A stretch of 64,000 nt of DNA from Albitalea sp966211955 (GTDB lineage: Bacteria > Pseudomonadota > Gammaproteobacteria > Burkholderiales > Burkholderiaceae_C). Below are positions 1 through 8,020 of this stretch, one piece after another; within the stretch, counting starts at the first letter, position 1; the number at the start of each line of letters is the position of its first letter. Under the pieces are notes generated by a model, which had not been told where the DNA came from, did no database searches, and saw only the letters and a program-made list of their open reading frames with translations. Both the position numbers and the translations under genes were made by a program. Location: NCBI GenBank assembly GCA_966211955.1, contig CBIHOF010000023.1, positions 35,384 to 99,383 of the forward strand. Direction: 5' to 3'.

Positions 1-329
1 CAGGCGAGGGTGGACAGATAGGCGCCCAGCGCCTGCTCCACCTGGGTGTGCCAGTCGCGGCGTGTGTCGACGTGGCTCTTGAGCACGGCCAGGGCTTGCT
101 CGCTCGCCAGTTCATAGAGCGCTATCAGGCATTCGTCCTTGGTGGTGAAGTGCTCGTAGAACGTGCGGCGCGACACGCGGGCCTCGGCCGCGAGATCGGC
201 AATGGTCGTGTCAGCGTAGCCCTTGCGCGCGACCACGTGCGACATCGCGTCCAAGAGCCGCCGCTTGTGTTCGCTCAGTCCGGCAATGCCGTACTGCTCG
301 GTGTCCTGACTCGTTGCTGCGATCGTCAT
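1..329 (-). CDS. TetR-family transcriptional regulator (C-terminus cut off by window edge)
   Basis: DNA-binding repressor of the TetR type, running off the left edge. About 109 residues are visible, starting at the ATG read from 329. The N-terminal helix-turn-helix is clear: TIADLAAEARVSRRTFYEHF, followed by FTTKDECL, the usual TetR HTH with the aromatic pair and the K that close the third helix. The ligand-binding domain lies mostly outside the window. It is divergent from a metal-dependent-hydrolase family gene, and the 152-bp gap holds two copies of the same palindrome, so it most likely represses itself and that neighbour. The ligand is unknown. Confidence 0.9.
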   Translation of the reverse strand, partial: MTIAATSQDTEQYGIAGLSEHKRRLLDAMSHVVARKGYADTTIADLAAEARVSRRTFYEHFTTKDECLIALYELASEQALAVLKSHVDTRRDWHTQVEQALGAYLSTLA

Positions 330-393
330 GAGAGAGTGTGTGTCTTGTTTGTTGGAATTGTCGGAAAAGGGGGAGCGGATCGCCAATGCACGC

Positions 394-409
394 GGTACTT
401 GACAGTACC
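394..409. promoter_or_regulatory. Operator copy 1, GGTAC-N6-GTACC
   Basis: Perfect inverted repeat GGTACTTGACAGTACC. Its six-base spacer is a consensus -35 hexamer (TTGACA) for the rightward gene, so bound repressor would block that promoter directly. A second copy with the same arms and spacing lies 46 bp downstream. Probable binding site of the adjacent TetR protein. Confidence 0.7.
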
Positions 410-427
410 ATCTCCGGCGGGCACATT
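399..427 (+). promoter_or_regulatory. Candidate sigma-70 promoter for the hydrolase gene
   Basis: TTGACA at 399-404 matches the -35 consensus. After 17 bases comes CACATT at 422-427, a weak -10 (3 of 6). The -35 sits inside operator copy 1. The -10 is poor, so the exact start of transcription is uncertain. Confidence 0.4.
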
Positions 428-439
428 GCCGGAAAGCTT

Positions 440-455
440 GGTACTGATGCGTACC
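440..455. promoter_or_regulatory. Operator copy 2, GGTAC-N6-GTACC
   Basis: Perfect inverted repeat GGTACTGATGCGTACC with the same arms and spacing as the copy at 394-409. It lies between the candidate -10 and the ribosome binding site of the rightward gene. Two matching palindromes in a 152-bp divergent gap are strong evidence for a dimeric regulator binding both. Confidence 0.7.
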
Positions 456-481
456 GGGTCCCTCATGAAAGGTTCGTGACC

Positions 482-1312
482 ATGTCCTCGCTTGTCGTCC
501 GCCGCTTGTTGATCGATTTGCAAGCCCCCTTCGAGCGCCGCTGGAACGGCGGCGACGCCTTCCGGTCAGCTTACTTCAATGCCTTGTCGATGAGCTTTCC
601 CGTCGGAGAGCAATTCTTCATCGATTCGGTGCGCACCGGTGTAAAGACGCTGCCCGAGAGTGCGAGAAGCGACTTCGAGGCGGAGGTACAGGGTTTTGTC
701 GGCCAGGAGGCGACGCACCGGCGCATCCATGCGCTGTTCAACGGGCACCTGGAGCGACAGGGCTACACCAACACCTGGGAGGGGCGAATCCTGAAGCGCC
801 TGGAACGGCTCAAGGCGATGCCGGACCCGAGGCATGCGGTGGCCATCACCGCCGCGACCGAGCACCTGACGGCCATCTTCGCGCAGCACATGCTGGAGCA
901 TCCGCAGGCGGTGGAGGGCGCCGAGCCGCGCTTCCAGACGTTGTGGATGTGGCACGCCTCGGAAGAATCGGAGCACCGCAGCATCGCCTTCGACGTGTAC
1001 CAGGCGCTGGGAGGCACCCACGAATGGCGCGTGCGATGGATGCGGCTCGTCACCTTCCACTTCACGACAGACGTGCTGCGGCAGACGGCGCGCAACCTGT
1101 GGCACGACGGCCAGCTGTTTCGCTGGCGCTCCTGGCGCAGCGCCGTGTCCTTCTTCTTCGGCAAGCACGGGCTGGTGCGCCACACGTACCGGCCGTGGCG
1201 AGAGTACTTCCGGCGCGACTTCCACCCGTCGCAACAGGACGGCACCCTGGCCGTTGACTGGCTGCGCCGCAACGAGGCGGCGTATTCGGTGGTCGGCGCG
1301 AAGGCCGCCTGA
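482..1312 (+). CDS. Metal-dependent hydrolase family protein (PF10118-like)
   Basis: 276 residues. Start chosen at the ATG at 482 because AAAGG lies 9 bases upstream and homologous proteins begin near this point; an in-frame ATG at 338 would run through the operators. The sequence matches the predicted metal-dependent hydrolase family (PF10118): acidic/His motifs such as GQEATHRRIH (about residue 70) and ASEESEHRSIAFDVY (about residue 158) are arranged like a di-metal helical-bundle site. The enzymatic reaction is not established for this family. It is divergent from a TetR regulator and probably controlled by it. The gene ends 18 bp from the convergent oxidoreductase. Confidence 0.8.
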   Translation: MSSLVVRRLLIDLQAPFERRWNGGDAFRSAYFNALSMSFPVGEQFFIDSVRTGVKTLPESARSDFEAEVQGFVGQEATHRRIHALFNGHLERQGYTNTWEGRILKRLERLKAMPDPRHAVAITAATEHLTAIFAQHMLEHPQAVEGAEPRFQTLWMWHASEESEHRSIAFDVYQALGGTHEWRVRWMRLVTFHFTTDVLRQTARNLWHDGQLFRWRSWRSAVSFFFGKHGLVRHTYRPWREYFRRDFHPSQQDGTLAVDWLRRNEAAYSVVGAKAA

Positions 1313-1330
1313 TCAGGCCCCTTCAGCCGC

Positions 1331-3559
1331 TCAGGCCGGCACCACGCTCACCGGCACTCCGCCCAGCACGGCGTTGCCGGACAGCGGGTCGATCAGCGTG
1401 TCGTCGAGCACGGCATTGAGGTTGGCACCCGGCCGCTCGCCAGCCACCCTCAGCTGCGAGTCAGGCAGGTCGTGTCCCCAACCGTGCGGCACGCTGACCA
1501 CGCCCGGCATCATCTCGTCGCTCACTTCCACCTGCGCCACGATCGGGTGACCGGTGCGGCCGGTGATGCGCGCGTTCCCGCCGTTGGCAAGCCCGAGACG
1601 CTGCGCGTCGTCTGGATGGATCAACGCCGTGCAGCGGTTCGGGCCCTTGGCCAGCAATGGCAGGTTGTGCATCCAGCTGTTGTTCGAGCGCACGTGGCGA
1701 CGGCCGATGATTACCATCTCCCCCGCCGGGCTGGCCAGTTGTTCCGCCACACGCTTCACGTCCGCCACCACCTGCGGCGGCGCGAGTTCGATCTTGCCGG
1801 TGGGCGTACGCAGCACCTCGGGGATGCGCGGCGTGAGCGCGCCCAGGTCCATGCCGCTCGGCGCAGCCATCACCTTGTCCAGCGTGAGCCCGTCCGGCCG
1901 CTGGCCGAACATGTCGCCGTAAGGCCCCAGGCGCAGCGACAGGTCCAGCAGGCGCTCCGGCCCTCGGCGTCCAGCCAGCGCGGCAATCACCGCGTCCGCA
2001 TGCGGCCCGGCCTGCTTGCGCACGTCCTCGGCCAGCAGCTCGTCGTCCAGCGCCAGCACGTCGGCGCGTGCACCGAGCCCGCGGACAATGGCGGTGAGCC
2101 GTAGCATCGTCTGCCACTCGGGCACCTGCCCGGCAGGCACCGGCAGCACGGCCTTGCTGAAGCGCGCGTGGTTGCGGTGCGAGAACATCGGGAAGGGCAC
2201 GTCGTAGTGCGAATCCTCCAGCGGCGACACGCCCGGCAGGATCACGTCCGCATGGCGCGTGGTCTCGTTGATGTAGATGTCCATGCTGACCATGAAGTCG
2301 AGCTTGTCCATCGCGGCCGCCAGGCGCGGGCCGTTGGGTGACGACAGCACCGGGTTGCTGGCGATGGTGATCAGCGCCTTGACCTGCCCTGGCCCCGGCG
2401 TCTCCATCTCCTCGGCCATGCAGTTCATCGGAATCTCGCCGTACACCTCCGGCTTGCCGCTCACGCGGCTCTTCCAGCGGCCGGTGATGACGCCTCGCCC
2501 GCTGCCCGGCTTGCCGGCGGTGTTGGTCGCGAAGGCTGCCGCCTTGGTGAACATCGCGCCGCCGGGGTGGTCGAGGTGGCCGGTGAGCACGTTCAGCACG
2601 TCCACGAGCCACGAGTTGACCGTTCCGAACTCCTGCACGCAGGTGCCGATGCGGCCATACACCGCGGCATGCTCGGTGCGCGCGAGCGTGCGGGCGAGGT
2701 CGCGGATGGTGGCGGCGTCGATGCCGCAGCGCTCGGCGACACGCTCCGGCGCGAAATCCTTCACTGCGGCCTGGACCTCGTCCACGCCGTTCACGTGTTC
2801 GGCGAGGCGTCCGAGCTTCACCAGGTTCTCGTCGAACAGCGTGTGCACCATGCCCAGCAGCAGGTAGGCATCGGCGCCGGGGCGGATGAAGTGGTGCGCG
2901 TCGGCAATCTCGGCCGTCTCGGTGCGACGCGGGTCGATGACCACCAGCTTGCCGCCGCGTGCACGCATGGCTTTTGCCTTGCCGCGGAAATCGGGCACCG
3001 TCCACAGGCTGCCATTGCTTGCCATCGGATTCGCGCCGAGCATCAGCAGGAAGTCGCAGCGCTCGATGTCGGGCACGGGGATGGACAGCCAGTGGCCGAA
3101 CATCAGCCCGCTGGACAGCTGCTTGGGCATCTGGTCGAGCGTGGACGCCGAGAAGGTGCTGTGCGAGCCGAGTGCCTTGATGAGCCGCGTCGTGTAGAGG
3201 ATGAGCGCGTACTTGTGCGACGACGGGTTGCCCATGGACATCGCCACGGCGTCCTTGCCGTGCTCGGCGATGACCTTGGGCAGGCGGCGTTCGATCTCAT
3301 CGAAAGCCTCTTCCCAGCTCGCCTCGACGAATGCACCGTCGCGCTTGATGAGCGGCGTGCGGATGCGGTCCGGGTCTTCGTGCAGGTCCTTGATGGCCAC
3401 GCCCTTGGGGCAGATGAAGCCCTTGCTGAACGGGTCCGATTCCGCACCGCGGATGCTGCTGACCTTGCCGTCGGCCATGCGGATCTCCAGGCCGCAGCAA
3501 GCCTCGCACAGCGGGCAGATGCGGTAGTGGCTGGTCTCATTCGGTGCGGTTGCACTCAT
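1331..3559 (-). CDS. Molybdopterin-dependent oxidoreductase (formate dehydrogenase-like superfamily)
   Basis: 742 residues of the DMSO reductase/FdhF superfamily. The N-terminal [4Fe-4S] motif is intact: C15-x2-C18-x3-C22-x27-C50. Next come the Mo-bis-MGD binding domains (DFLLMLGANPMASNG, KLVVIDPRRTETA) and the C-terminal aspartate-decarboxylase-like dinucleotide domain (IHPDDAQRLGLANG). There is no twin-arginine signal, so the protein should be cytoplasmic. Where formate dehydrogenases carry Cys or Sec, this protein reads STFSASTLDQMPK with neither, so I do not call it a formate dehydrogenase. The substrate is unknown. The start has GAGGAG upstream. It lies 35 bp downstream of the XRE/MmyB regulator on the same strand and may be cotranscribed with it. 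Confidence 0.9.
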   Translation of the reverse strand: MSATAPNETSHYRICPLCEACCGLEIRMADGKVSSIRGAESDPFSKGFICPKGVAIKDLHEDPDRIRTPLIKRDGAFVEASWEEAFDEIERRLPKVIAEHGKDAVAMSMGNPSSHKYALILYTTRLIKALGSHSTFSASTLDQMPKQLSSGLMFGHWLSIPVPDIERCDFLLMLGANPMASNGSLWTVPDFRGKAKAMRARGGKLVVIDPRRTETAEIADAHHFIRPGADAYLLLGMVHTLFDENLVKLGRLAEHVNGVDEVQAAVKDFAPERVAERCGIDAATIRDLARTLARTEHAAVYGRIGTCVQEFGTVNSWLVDVLNVLTGHLDHPGGAMFTKAAAFATNTAGKPGSGRGVITGRWKSRVSGKPEVYGEIPMNCMAEEMETPGPGQVKALITIASNPVLSSPNGPRLAAAMDKLDFMVSMDIYINETTRHADVILPGVSPLEDSHYDVPFPMFSHRNHARFSKAVLPVPAGQVPEWQTMLRLTAIVRGLGARADVLALDDELLAEDVRKQAGPHADAVIAALAGRRGPERLLDLSLRLGPYGDMFGQRPDGLTLDKVMAAPSGMDLGALTPRIPEVLRTPTGKIELAPPQVVADVKRVAEQLASPAGEMVIIGRRHVRSNNSWMHNLPLLAKGPNRCTALIHPDDAQRLGLANGGNARITGRTGHPIVAQVEVSDEMMPGVVSVPHGWGHDLPDSQLRVAGERPGANLNAVLDDTLIDPLSGNAVLGGVPVSVVPA

Positions 3560-3594
3560 GCGTGTCTCCTCGGTACTTCGTGTGGCAGCGACGT

Positions 3595-4419
3595 TTATCG
3601 CCGCTGCGCCGGGTCCTGTCCGTCACCCAGGCGACGAAGCAGTTCCGCTGTGTGGTCGTCGGCGGGGAAGAAAGTCTCCAGCGCCAGCTCGGCCAGCGTC
3701 ACGTCCACCGGCGTGCCGAAGACGGTGGTCGTGCCGATGAAGGACATCACACCTTGCGGCGAGCGGAATTGCAAGGGCACGGCGACGCCGCTGGGGTCAA
3801 TGGCCGGGCCATGGGACTGGCCGGCATCGAAGGGCAGGGCTTGCAGCTCATGCAGCAGGTCCACGAGCACGGCGTCGGCACTCGCGTCGATCTGGTGCTT
3901 GAGCCGCAGGAAGAGATGTTCGCGCCACTGCGCGAGGTTGACGATGCGCGGCGCCAGGCCCTTCGGGTGCAGGCTCAGCCGCAGCACGTTGACCGGCGGC
4001 TTCAGAAGTTCGGCATCGACGCCTTCCAACAGCATGGGCACCGAGCGGTTGTGCGCCAGCATGTTCCAGTGCCGGTCCACCGCGAGCGCCGGGTAGGGCT
4101 CGTGCCCCCTGAGCACCAGGTCCACCGCCTGCCGCGCCGACGACAGGGCAGGGTCGTGCAGCGGACGCTCGCGGTACACCGGCGCGAAACCTGCCGCGGT
4201 GAGCAGCAGGTTGCGCTCGCGCAGCGGCACGTTCAGCCGCTCGGCCAGGTGCATCAACATCTCGCGGCTGGGCGACGAGCGGCCGGTCTCGACATAGCTC
4301 AAGTGCCGGGTGGAGATGTCAGCTTCGCAGGCAAGGTCGAGCTGGCTGAGCCGGCGGCGCTGCCGCCATTCGCGGATCAGGCTGCCGACGTTCGGATGGG
4401 GGAGGGTGGCTGCGTGCAT
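3595..4419 (-). CDS. XRE-family regulator with MmyB-like ligand domain
   Basis: 274 residues. An N-terminal XRE helix-turn-helix (about residues 10-65: IREWRQRRRLSQLDLACEAD, then ISTRHLSYVETGRSSPS) is followed by a MmyB-like C-terminal domain (PF17765; PYPALAVDRHWNMLAHN near residue 110), which in relatives has a PAS-like fold that may bind a small molecule or fatty acid. It is divergent from a small four-helix membrane gene and immediately upstream of the molybdopterin oxidoreductase, so either could be its target. No palindromic operator stood out in the 116-bp gap. Confidence 0.9.
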   Translation of the reverse strand: MHAATLPHPNVGSLIREWRQRRRLSQLDLACEADISTRHLSYVETGRSSPSREMLMHLAERLNVPLRERNLLLTAAGFAPVYRERPLHDPALSSARQAVDLVLRGHEPYPALAVDRHWNMLAHNRSVPMLLEGVDAELLKPPVNVLRLSLHPKGLAPRIVNLAQWREHLFLRLKHQIDASADAVLVDLLHELQALPFDAGQSHGPAIDPSGVAVPLQFRSPQGVMSFIGTTTVFGTPVDVTLAELALETFFPADDHTAELLRRLGDGQDPAQRR

Positions 4420-4535
4420 GGCAGCGACGATAGCCGAGGCGCCGGCCGGCTTCCATGACCTCGCAGGTTATCGACCCGGTGCAGGCGGGCCGCAACCATG
4501 GCGCCATGTCTTCACCACTCCCAAGGAGAACTGCC

Positions 4536-4952
4536 ATGACCCTCACCACCATGACCCCGTTTCTTCGCCGCGCCCTGAAGGCGGATGCCTGGATCAGCGC
4601 CGCCGCCGGCGTCGCCATGTCGCTCGGCGCGAGCGTGCTGCAGGACGTGACCCACCTGCCGTCGTCACTGTTGCTCACGGCGGGCCTCGCCTTGTTCCCG
4701 TGGGCCGGCTTCCTGCTGTGGCTTGCTGCCAAGCCCGCCGTGCCAACGGCCGCGGTGTGGACGGTCATCGCGCTGAATGCCATGTGGATCGTCGATTCCG
4801 CCTGGGTGTCGCTGGGCGGCAGCTTCGAGCCCAACCCACTCGGCCATGCCTTCATCGCAGCTCAGGCGCTGGCCGTGCTGGTGCTTGCCGAGCTCGAGTT
4901 CATGGGCCTGAAGCGCTCATACAGCGCGCCTGCGCTATCGTCTCGCGGGTGA
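4536..4952 (+). CDS. Small integral membrane protein, unknown function
   Basis: 138 residues with about four predicted transmembrane helices (near residues 14-33, 42-62, 69-88 and 102-122). Start chosen at 4536 for the strong AAGGAG seven bases upstream; an in-frame ATG at 4455 has no such site. No catalytic motif is visible. It is divergent from the XRE/MmyB regulator, and its stop overlaps the GTG start of the next membrane gene by four bases (GTGA), so the two are translationally coupled. I do not recognise a family with confidence. Confidence 0.75.
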   Translation: MTLTTMTPFLRRALKADAWISAAAGVAMSLGASVLQDVTHLPSSLLLTAGLALFPWAGFLLWLAAKPAVPTAAVWTVIALNAMWIVDSAWVSLGGSFEPNPLGHAFIAAQALAVLVLAELEFMGLKRSYSAPALSSRG

Positions 4953-5659
4953 ACAAGGACCGCTTCGACCGACTCGACGCCCTTCGGGCCGTGGCCATCG
5001 TCTGGATGGCCACGTTTCATTTCTGCTTCGACCTGAGCTACTACAAGCTCATCCACCAGAACTTCTACGGCGACCCGTTCTGGCTCAACCAGCGCACGGC
5101 CATCGTCAGCCTCTTCCTCTTCTGCGCGGGGCTCGGGCAGGCGGTGGCCTTCGAGCAGCGGCAAAGCTGGCCGCGCTTCTGGCGGCGCTGGGCGCAGGTG
5201 GCGGGGTGTGCCGTGCTCGTGAGCATCGGCTCGTGGCTGATGTTCAAGGACCGCTTCATCAGCTTCGGCGTGCTGCACGGCATCGCGGTGATGCTTGTCA
5301 TCGTGCGGCTCACGGCACCGGCGGGCAGATGGCTGTGGATCGCAGGTGCCGTGGCCATCGCCTTGCCGATCTGGGTGCATCACCCGTTCTTCGACAGCCG
5401 GCTCACCAACTGGGTCGGCCTCATCACCCACCGCCCGGCGACGGAAGACTACGTGCCGTTACTGCCGTGGATCGGCGTGATGTGGTGGGGCATGGCGGCG
5501 GGGCAATGGGTGCTGGCGAGTCGGCGTGGCTGGCTCACCGGGCCCTTGCCCCGTGCCCTGCATCCAGCGGTCGTGCTCGGCCGCTGGAGCCTGAGCTTCT
5601 ACATGCTGCACCAGCCCGTGCTGATCGGGCTGATCCTGCTGGCCCTCAACCTTCGCTAG
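4949..5659 (+). CDS. DUF1624 / HGSNAT-type acyltransferase-like membrane protein
   Basis: 236 residues, GTG start at 4949 overlapping the upstream stop. The opening RFDRLDALRAVAIVWMATFH and the closing WSLSFYMLHQPVLIGLILL are typical of DUF1624 proteins (heparan-alpha-glucosaminide N-acetyltransferase catalytic domain family), which have six to eight membrane helices and a conserved His in the first helix segment. The family may transfer acyl groups from the cytoplasm to an external sugar; the substrate here is unknown. It is the second gene of a two-gene membrane operon and is followed by a dispersed repeat that separates it from the convergent glycerophosphodiesterase gene. Confidence 0.8.
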   Translation: MNKDRFDRLDALRAVAIVWMATFHFCFDLSYYKLIHQNFYGDPFWLNQRTAIVSLFLFCAGLGQAVAFEQRQSWPRFWRRWAQVAGCAVLVSIGSWLMFKDRFISFGVLHGIAVMLVIVRLTAPAGRWLWIAGAVAIALPIWVHHPFFDSRLTNWVGLITHRPATEDYVPLLPWIGVMWWGMAAGQWVLASRRGWLTGPLPRALHPAVVLGRWSLSFYMLHQPVLIGLILLALNLR

Positions 5660-5680
5660 AGCGCGCAGCGGTCGCAGATC

Positions 5681-5756
5681 AAGCCACGCCCGCGGACCGG
5701 CTTCGCCGGCCCGCAGGGTGGCGCCCCTCGGGGGCAGGAGCGAAGCGACTGGGGGG
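5681..5756 (-). repeat. Dispersed GC-rich intergenic repeat, copy R1
   Basis: About 76 bp between convergent genes. Read on the minus strand it begins GCCCCCCAGTCGCTTCGCTC, continues through CCCCGAGGGGCGCC, and ends with a stem CCGGCGAAGCCGG inside GCGG...CCGCGG. Copy R2 at 11452-11530 is nearly the same sequence in the opposite orientation. The hairpins and position suggest transcription termination or a REP-like role. Confidence 0.75.
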
Positions 5757-6986
5757 CTAATTGCCTTTTGCGCAGCGGTGCTCGTTGACGAGGCACTTCG
5801 CGTAGTTCGGGTCCGTCTTCAAGAGGAACATCGCCCGCGCCGCGAAGGCCGTGTCGGCGAAGTCCGCGAACACGCCGTCCACGCCCAGTTCATAGAACTT
5901 CAGGTACTCGTTGATCGGGTTGCCGGCGTAGTCGCTCGCGAGGCGCTTTTGCTCATTGCGGAAGGTGTAGGGGTGCACCAGCAGCCCGAGCTTGTGGGCG
6001 TTGGCGACGACGTCCGTCGGCGTGCCCAGGGCGCGATCACGCTCATCCACGAGGCCGTCGCCGGTCACGTCCTGGCAGGCGCCGGCCACGATCTTCTTGC
6101 AGGCACCCGCGACGAGGTAGACCTTCCACGGGCCGATGCCGTCGGCATAGCTGCGCACTTCAGCGAGGCCCGCGGGCGTGAGCAGGTCCTTGAACAGGCC
6201 GGCGCGGCCGGACACGACCCAGTCGTAGGGTTTGTCGTAGGGCGGATTCAGGGCGATGCTGCCGTCCGGGTTCACGTCGTCCGCATCCACCAGCTGGATC
6301 AAACGCACGCTCGTCCTGGTGCGCAGGTAACGCAGGTTGGCCGTCTCGAAGGACTGGATGAACACCGGCGCGCTGCGATGGTTCCAGCCGGCAGCGGTCA
6401 GCACGGCCATCAGGCGGTCTTCCAGCGGCAGGCCGATGCTCTGGTGATAGGTCGGGTGCTTGGTCTCGGGGTAGATGCCGATCTGGCGGCCTTCGTCGCG
6501 CGACTTGCGCTTCACGAACTCGATGATCTCCACGAGCGTCGGGATCTGGAACTTGCCGTTGAACGAAGGGTCCCGATCACCCAGCGGCTGCACCGCGCGC
6601 AGGGTCTTGATCTCGGCCAGCGTGAAGTCGCTCGCCCAGAAGCCGTCGGTGGGCACGCCGTCCAGCGTCACCGTGCGGCGGCGCGAGGCGAACTCCGGGT
6701 GGCTCTTCACGTCGGTGGTGTCGATGAGGTTGGGCTCGTGGCGGGCAATGAGCACGCCGTCTTTGGTGGCGACGAGGTCAGGCTCGACGTAGTCGGCACC
6801 GAGCTCGATGCCCAGCGCGTAGTTCTCGAGCGTGTGGTCCGGCAGGTAGCCGGTGGCGCCGCCGCGGTGGCCGATCACAAGCGGCGCGTTCTCGGCGCGG
6901 CGGTGCTCGTGGGCGCAGGCGCTGAGCGTGGTGAACGACAAGGTCGCCAGCACGGCAAGCATGCCGGCCTTGGCAAAGAGTTTCAT
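5757..6986 (-). CDS. glpQ: Glycerophosphodiester phosphodiesterase, lipoprotein, with EF-hand-like loop
   Basis: 409 residues; hydrolyses glycerophosphodiesters to glycerol-3-phosphate plus alcohol. The N-terminus is a lipoprotein signal with lipobox LSAC (Cys24), so it should be anchored in the envelope. The GDPD barrel starts with VIGHRGG (His40, Arg41), then E68 and D70 of the metal site and H83. Start at 6986 has GAGGAG upstream. Oddity: around 6036-6071 the enzyme carries DVTGDGLVDERD, which fits the 12-residue EF-hand/dockerin calcium loop. The stop codon overlaps the edge of repeat R1. It is divergent from rlmB. Confidence 0.93.
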   Translation of the reverse strand: MKLFAKAGMLAVLATLSFTTLSACAHEHRRAENAPLVIGHRGGATGYLPDHTLENYALGIELGADYVEPDLVATKDGVLIARHEPNLIDTTDVKSHPEFASRRRTVTLDGVPTDGFWASDFTLAEIKTLRAVQPLGDRDPSFNGKFQIPTLVEIIEFVKRKSRDEGRQIGIYPETKHPTYHQSIGLPLEDRLMAVLTAAGWNHRSAPVFIQSFETANLRYLRTRTSVRLIQLVDADDVNPDGSIALNPPYDKPYDWVVSGRAGLFKDLLTPAGLAEVRSYADGIGPWKVYLVAGACKKIVAGACQDVTGDGLVDERDRALGTPTDVVANAHKLGLLVHPYTFRNEQKRLASDYAGNPINEYLKFYELGVDGVFADFADTAFAARAMFLLKTDPNYAKCLVNEHRCAKGN

Positions 6987-7092
6987 GGATGACTCCTCGG
7001 TTCTTGGTTTGTGGACGGCGCACGGTAGCCAGGGTGCGTGACACACCCATGAATCCATGCGCCTCTTGAAACCTAGCCGCTACCATCGCGCA

Positions 7093-7824
7093 ATGAGTAA
7101 CAAGATCCTCTTCGGCTTCCACGCCGTCACCGTCCGGCTCAAGACCGCGCCGCAGTCCATCATCGAGCTGCACGTGGATGCCACGCGACGCGACCAGCGC
7201 ATGCGGCAATTCATCGAGCGGGCGAAGGAGGCGGGCACGAAGATCGTCGACAGCGACGACGATCGCTTGCAAAAGATGTGCGGTACGCATCGCCACCAGG
7301 GCGTGGTCGCCCGGGTCAACGCAGTCCAGATGAGCCATTCGCTGGACGACACGCTGGATGCCGTCGATGGCGACCCGCTGGTGCTGGTGCTGGACGGCAT
7401 CACCGACCCGCACAACCTGGGCGCCTGCCTGCGCGTGGCCGACGGCGCCGGCGCCCACGCAGTGGTCGCGCCGAAAGATCACGCGGTGGGCATCAACGCC
7501 ACGGTTGCCAAGGTGGCGAGCGGCGCGGCCGAGACGGTGCCGTACTTCATGGTCACCAACCTCGCACGAACGCTCAACGAGCTGAAGGAACGCAACATCC
7601 GCGTCATCGGCACCTCCGACCAGGCCGAGAAATCGCTCTACGAGGTGGACCTCACCGGGCCTGTCGCGATCGTCCTTGGCGCGGAAGGCGCCGGCATGCG
7701 GCAGCTCACCAGCCGCACCTGCGACGAGCTCGTCCGCCTGCCGATGAAGGGCGCGGTCGAGAGCCTGAACGTCTCGGTGGCCTCGGGCATCTGCCTGTAC
7801 GAGGCCCTTCGCCAGCGCGGCTGA
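7093..7824 (+). CDS. rlmB: 23S rRNA (guanosine-2'-O)-methyltransferase RlmB
   Basis: 243 residues of the SpoU/TrmH (SPOUT knot) family. An N-terminal L30e-like substrate-binding domain (about 1-75, starting KILFGFHAVTVRL) is followed by the methyltransferase domain with its three motifs: DPHNLGACLRVADGAG, IVLGAEGAGMR and LPMKGAVESLNVSVASG. RlmB methylates G2251 in the peptidyl-transferase loop using SAM. Start at 7093 gives the usual length. It is a housekeeping gene, divergent from the glycerophosphodiesterase. Confidence 0.93.
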   Translation: MSNKILFGFHAVTVRLKTAPQSIIELHVDATRRDQRMRQFIERAKEAGTKIVDSDDDRLQKMCGTHRHQGVVARVNAVQMSHSLDDTLDAVDGDPLVLVLDGITDPHNLGACLRVADGAGAHAVVAPKDHAVGINATVAKVASGAAETVPYFMVTNLARTLNELKERNIRVIGTSDQAEKSLYEVDLTGPVAIVLGAEGAGMRQLTSRTCDELVRLPMKGAVESLNVSVASGICLYEALRQRG

Positions 7825-7840
7825 ACTCTGCCTGGACAGC

Positions 7841-7856
7841 CCGCCCGGGAGGGCGG
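7841..7856 (+). terminator. Possible terminator hairpin after rlmB
   Basis: CCGCCC-GGGA-GGGCGG forms a six-pair GC stem 17 bases after the rlmB stop. There is no U tract, so this is a weak call. The rest of the 196-bp gap before the peroxidase gene shows nothing I can identify. Confidence 0.25.
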
Positions 7857-8020
7857 CACTCAGGGTTCGCACGGAGGGGCGTGGCATCTAAAGGTGCAAA
7901 TCCTCAACATCTTTTGATTTAAGTCAGTGCGATCTGCGGTCGAAGATGCTTGTGCCGACACTCAAGACATATGGGTGCGACGGACACGGGAGTCCAAGAC
8001 TGCTGAAAAGGAGCCCTGAC

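Noticed and set aside
1331..3559. Calling the molybdopterin enzyme a formate dehydrogenase
   Set aside because: No Cys or Sec at the expected active-site region and no partner subunits nearby, so only the superfamily is supported.
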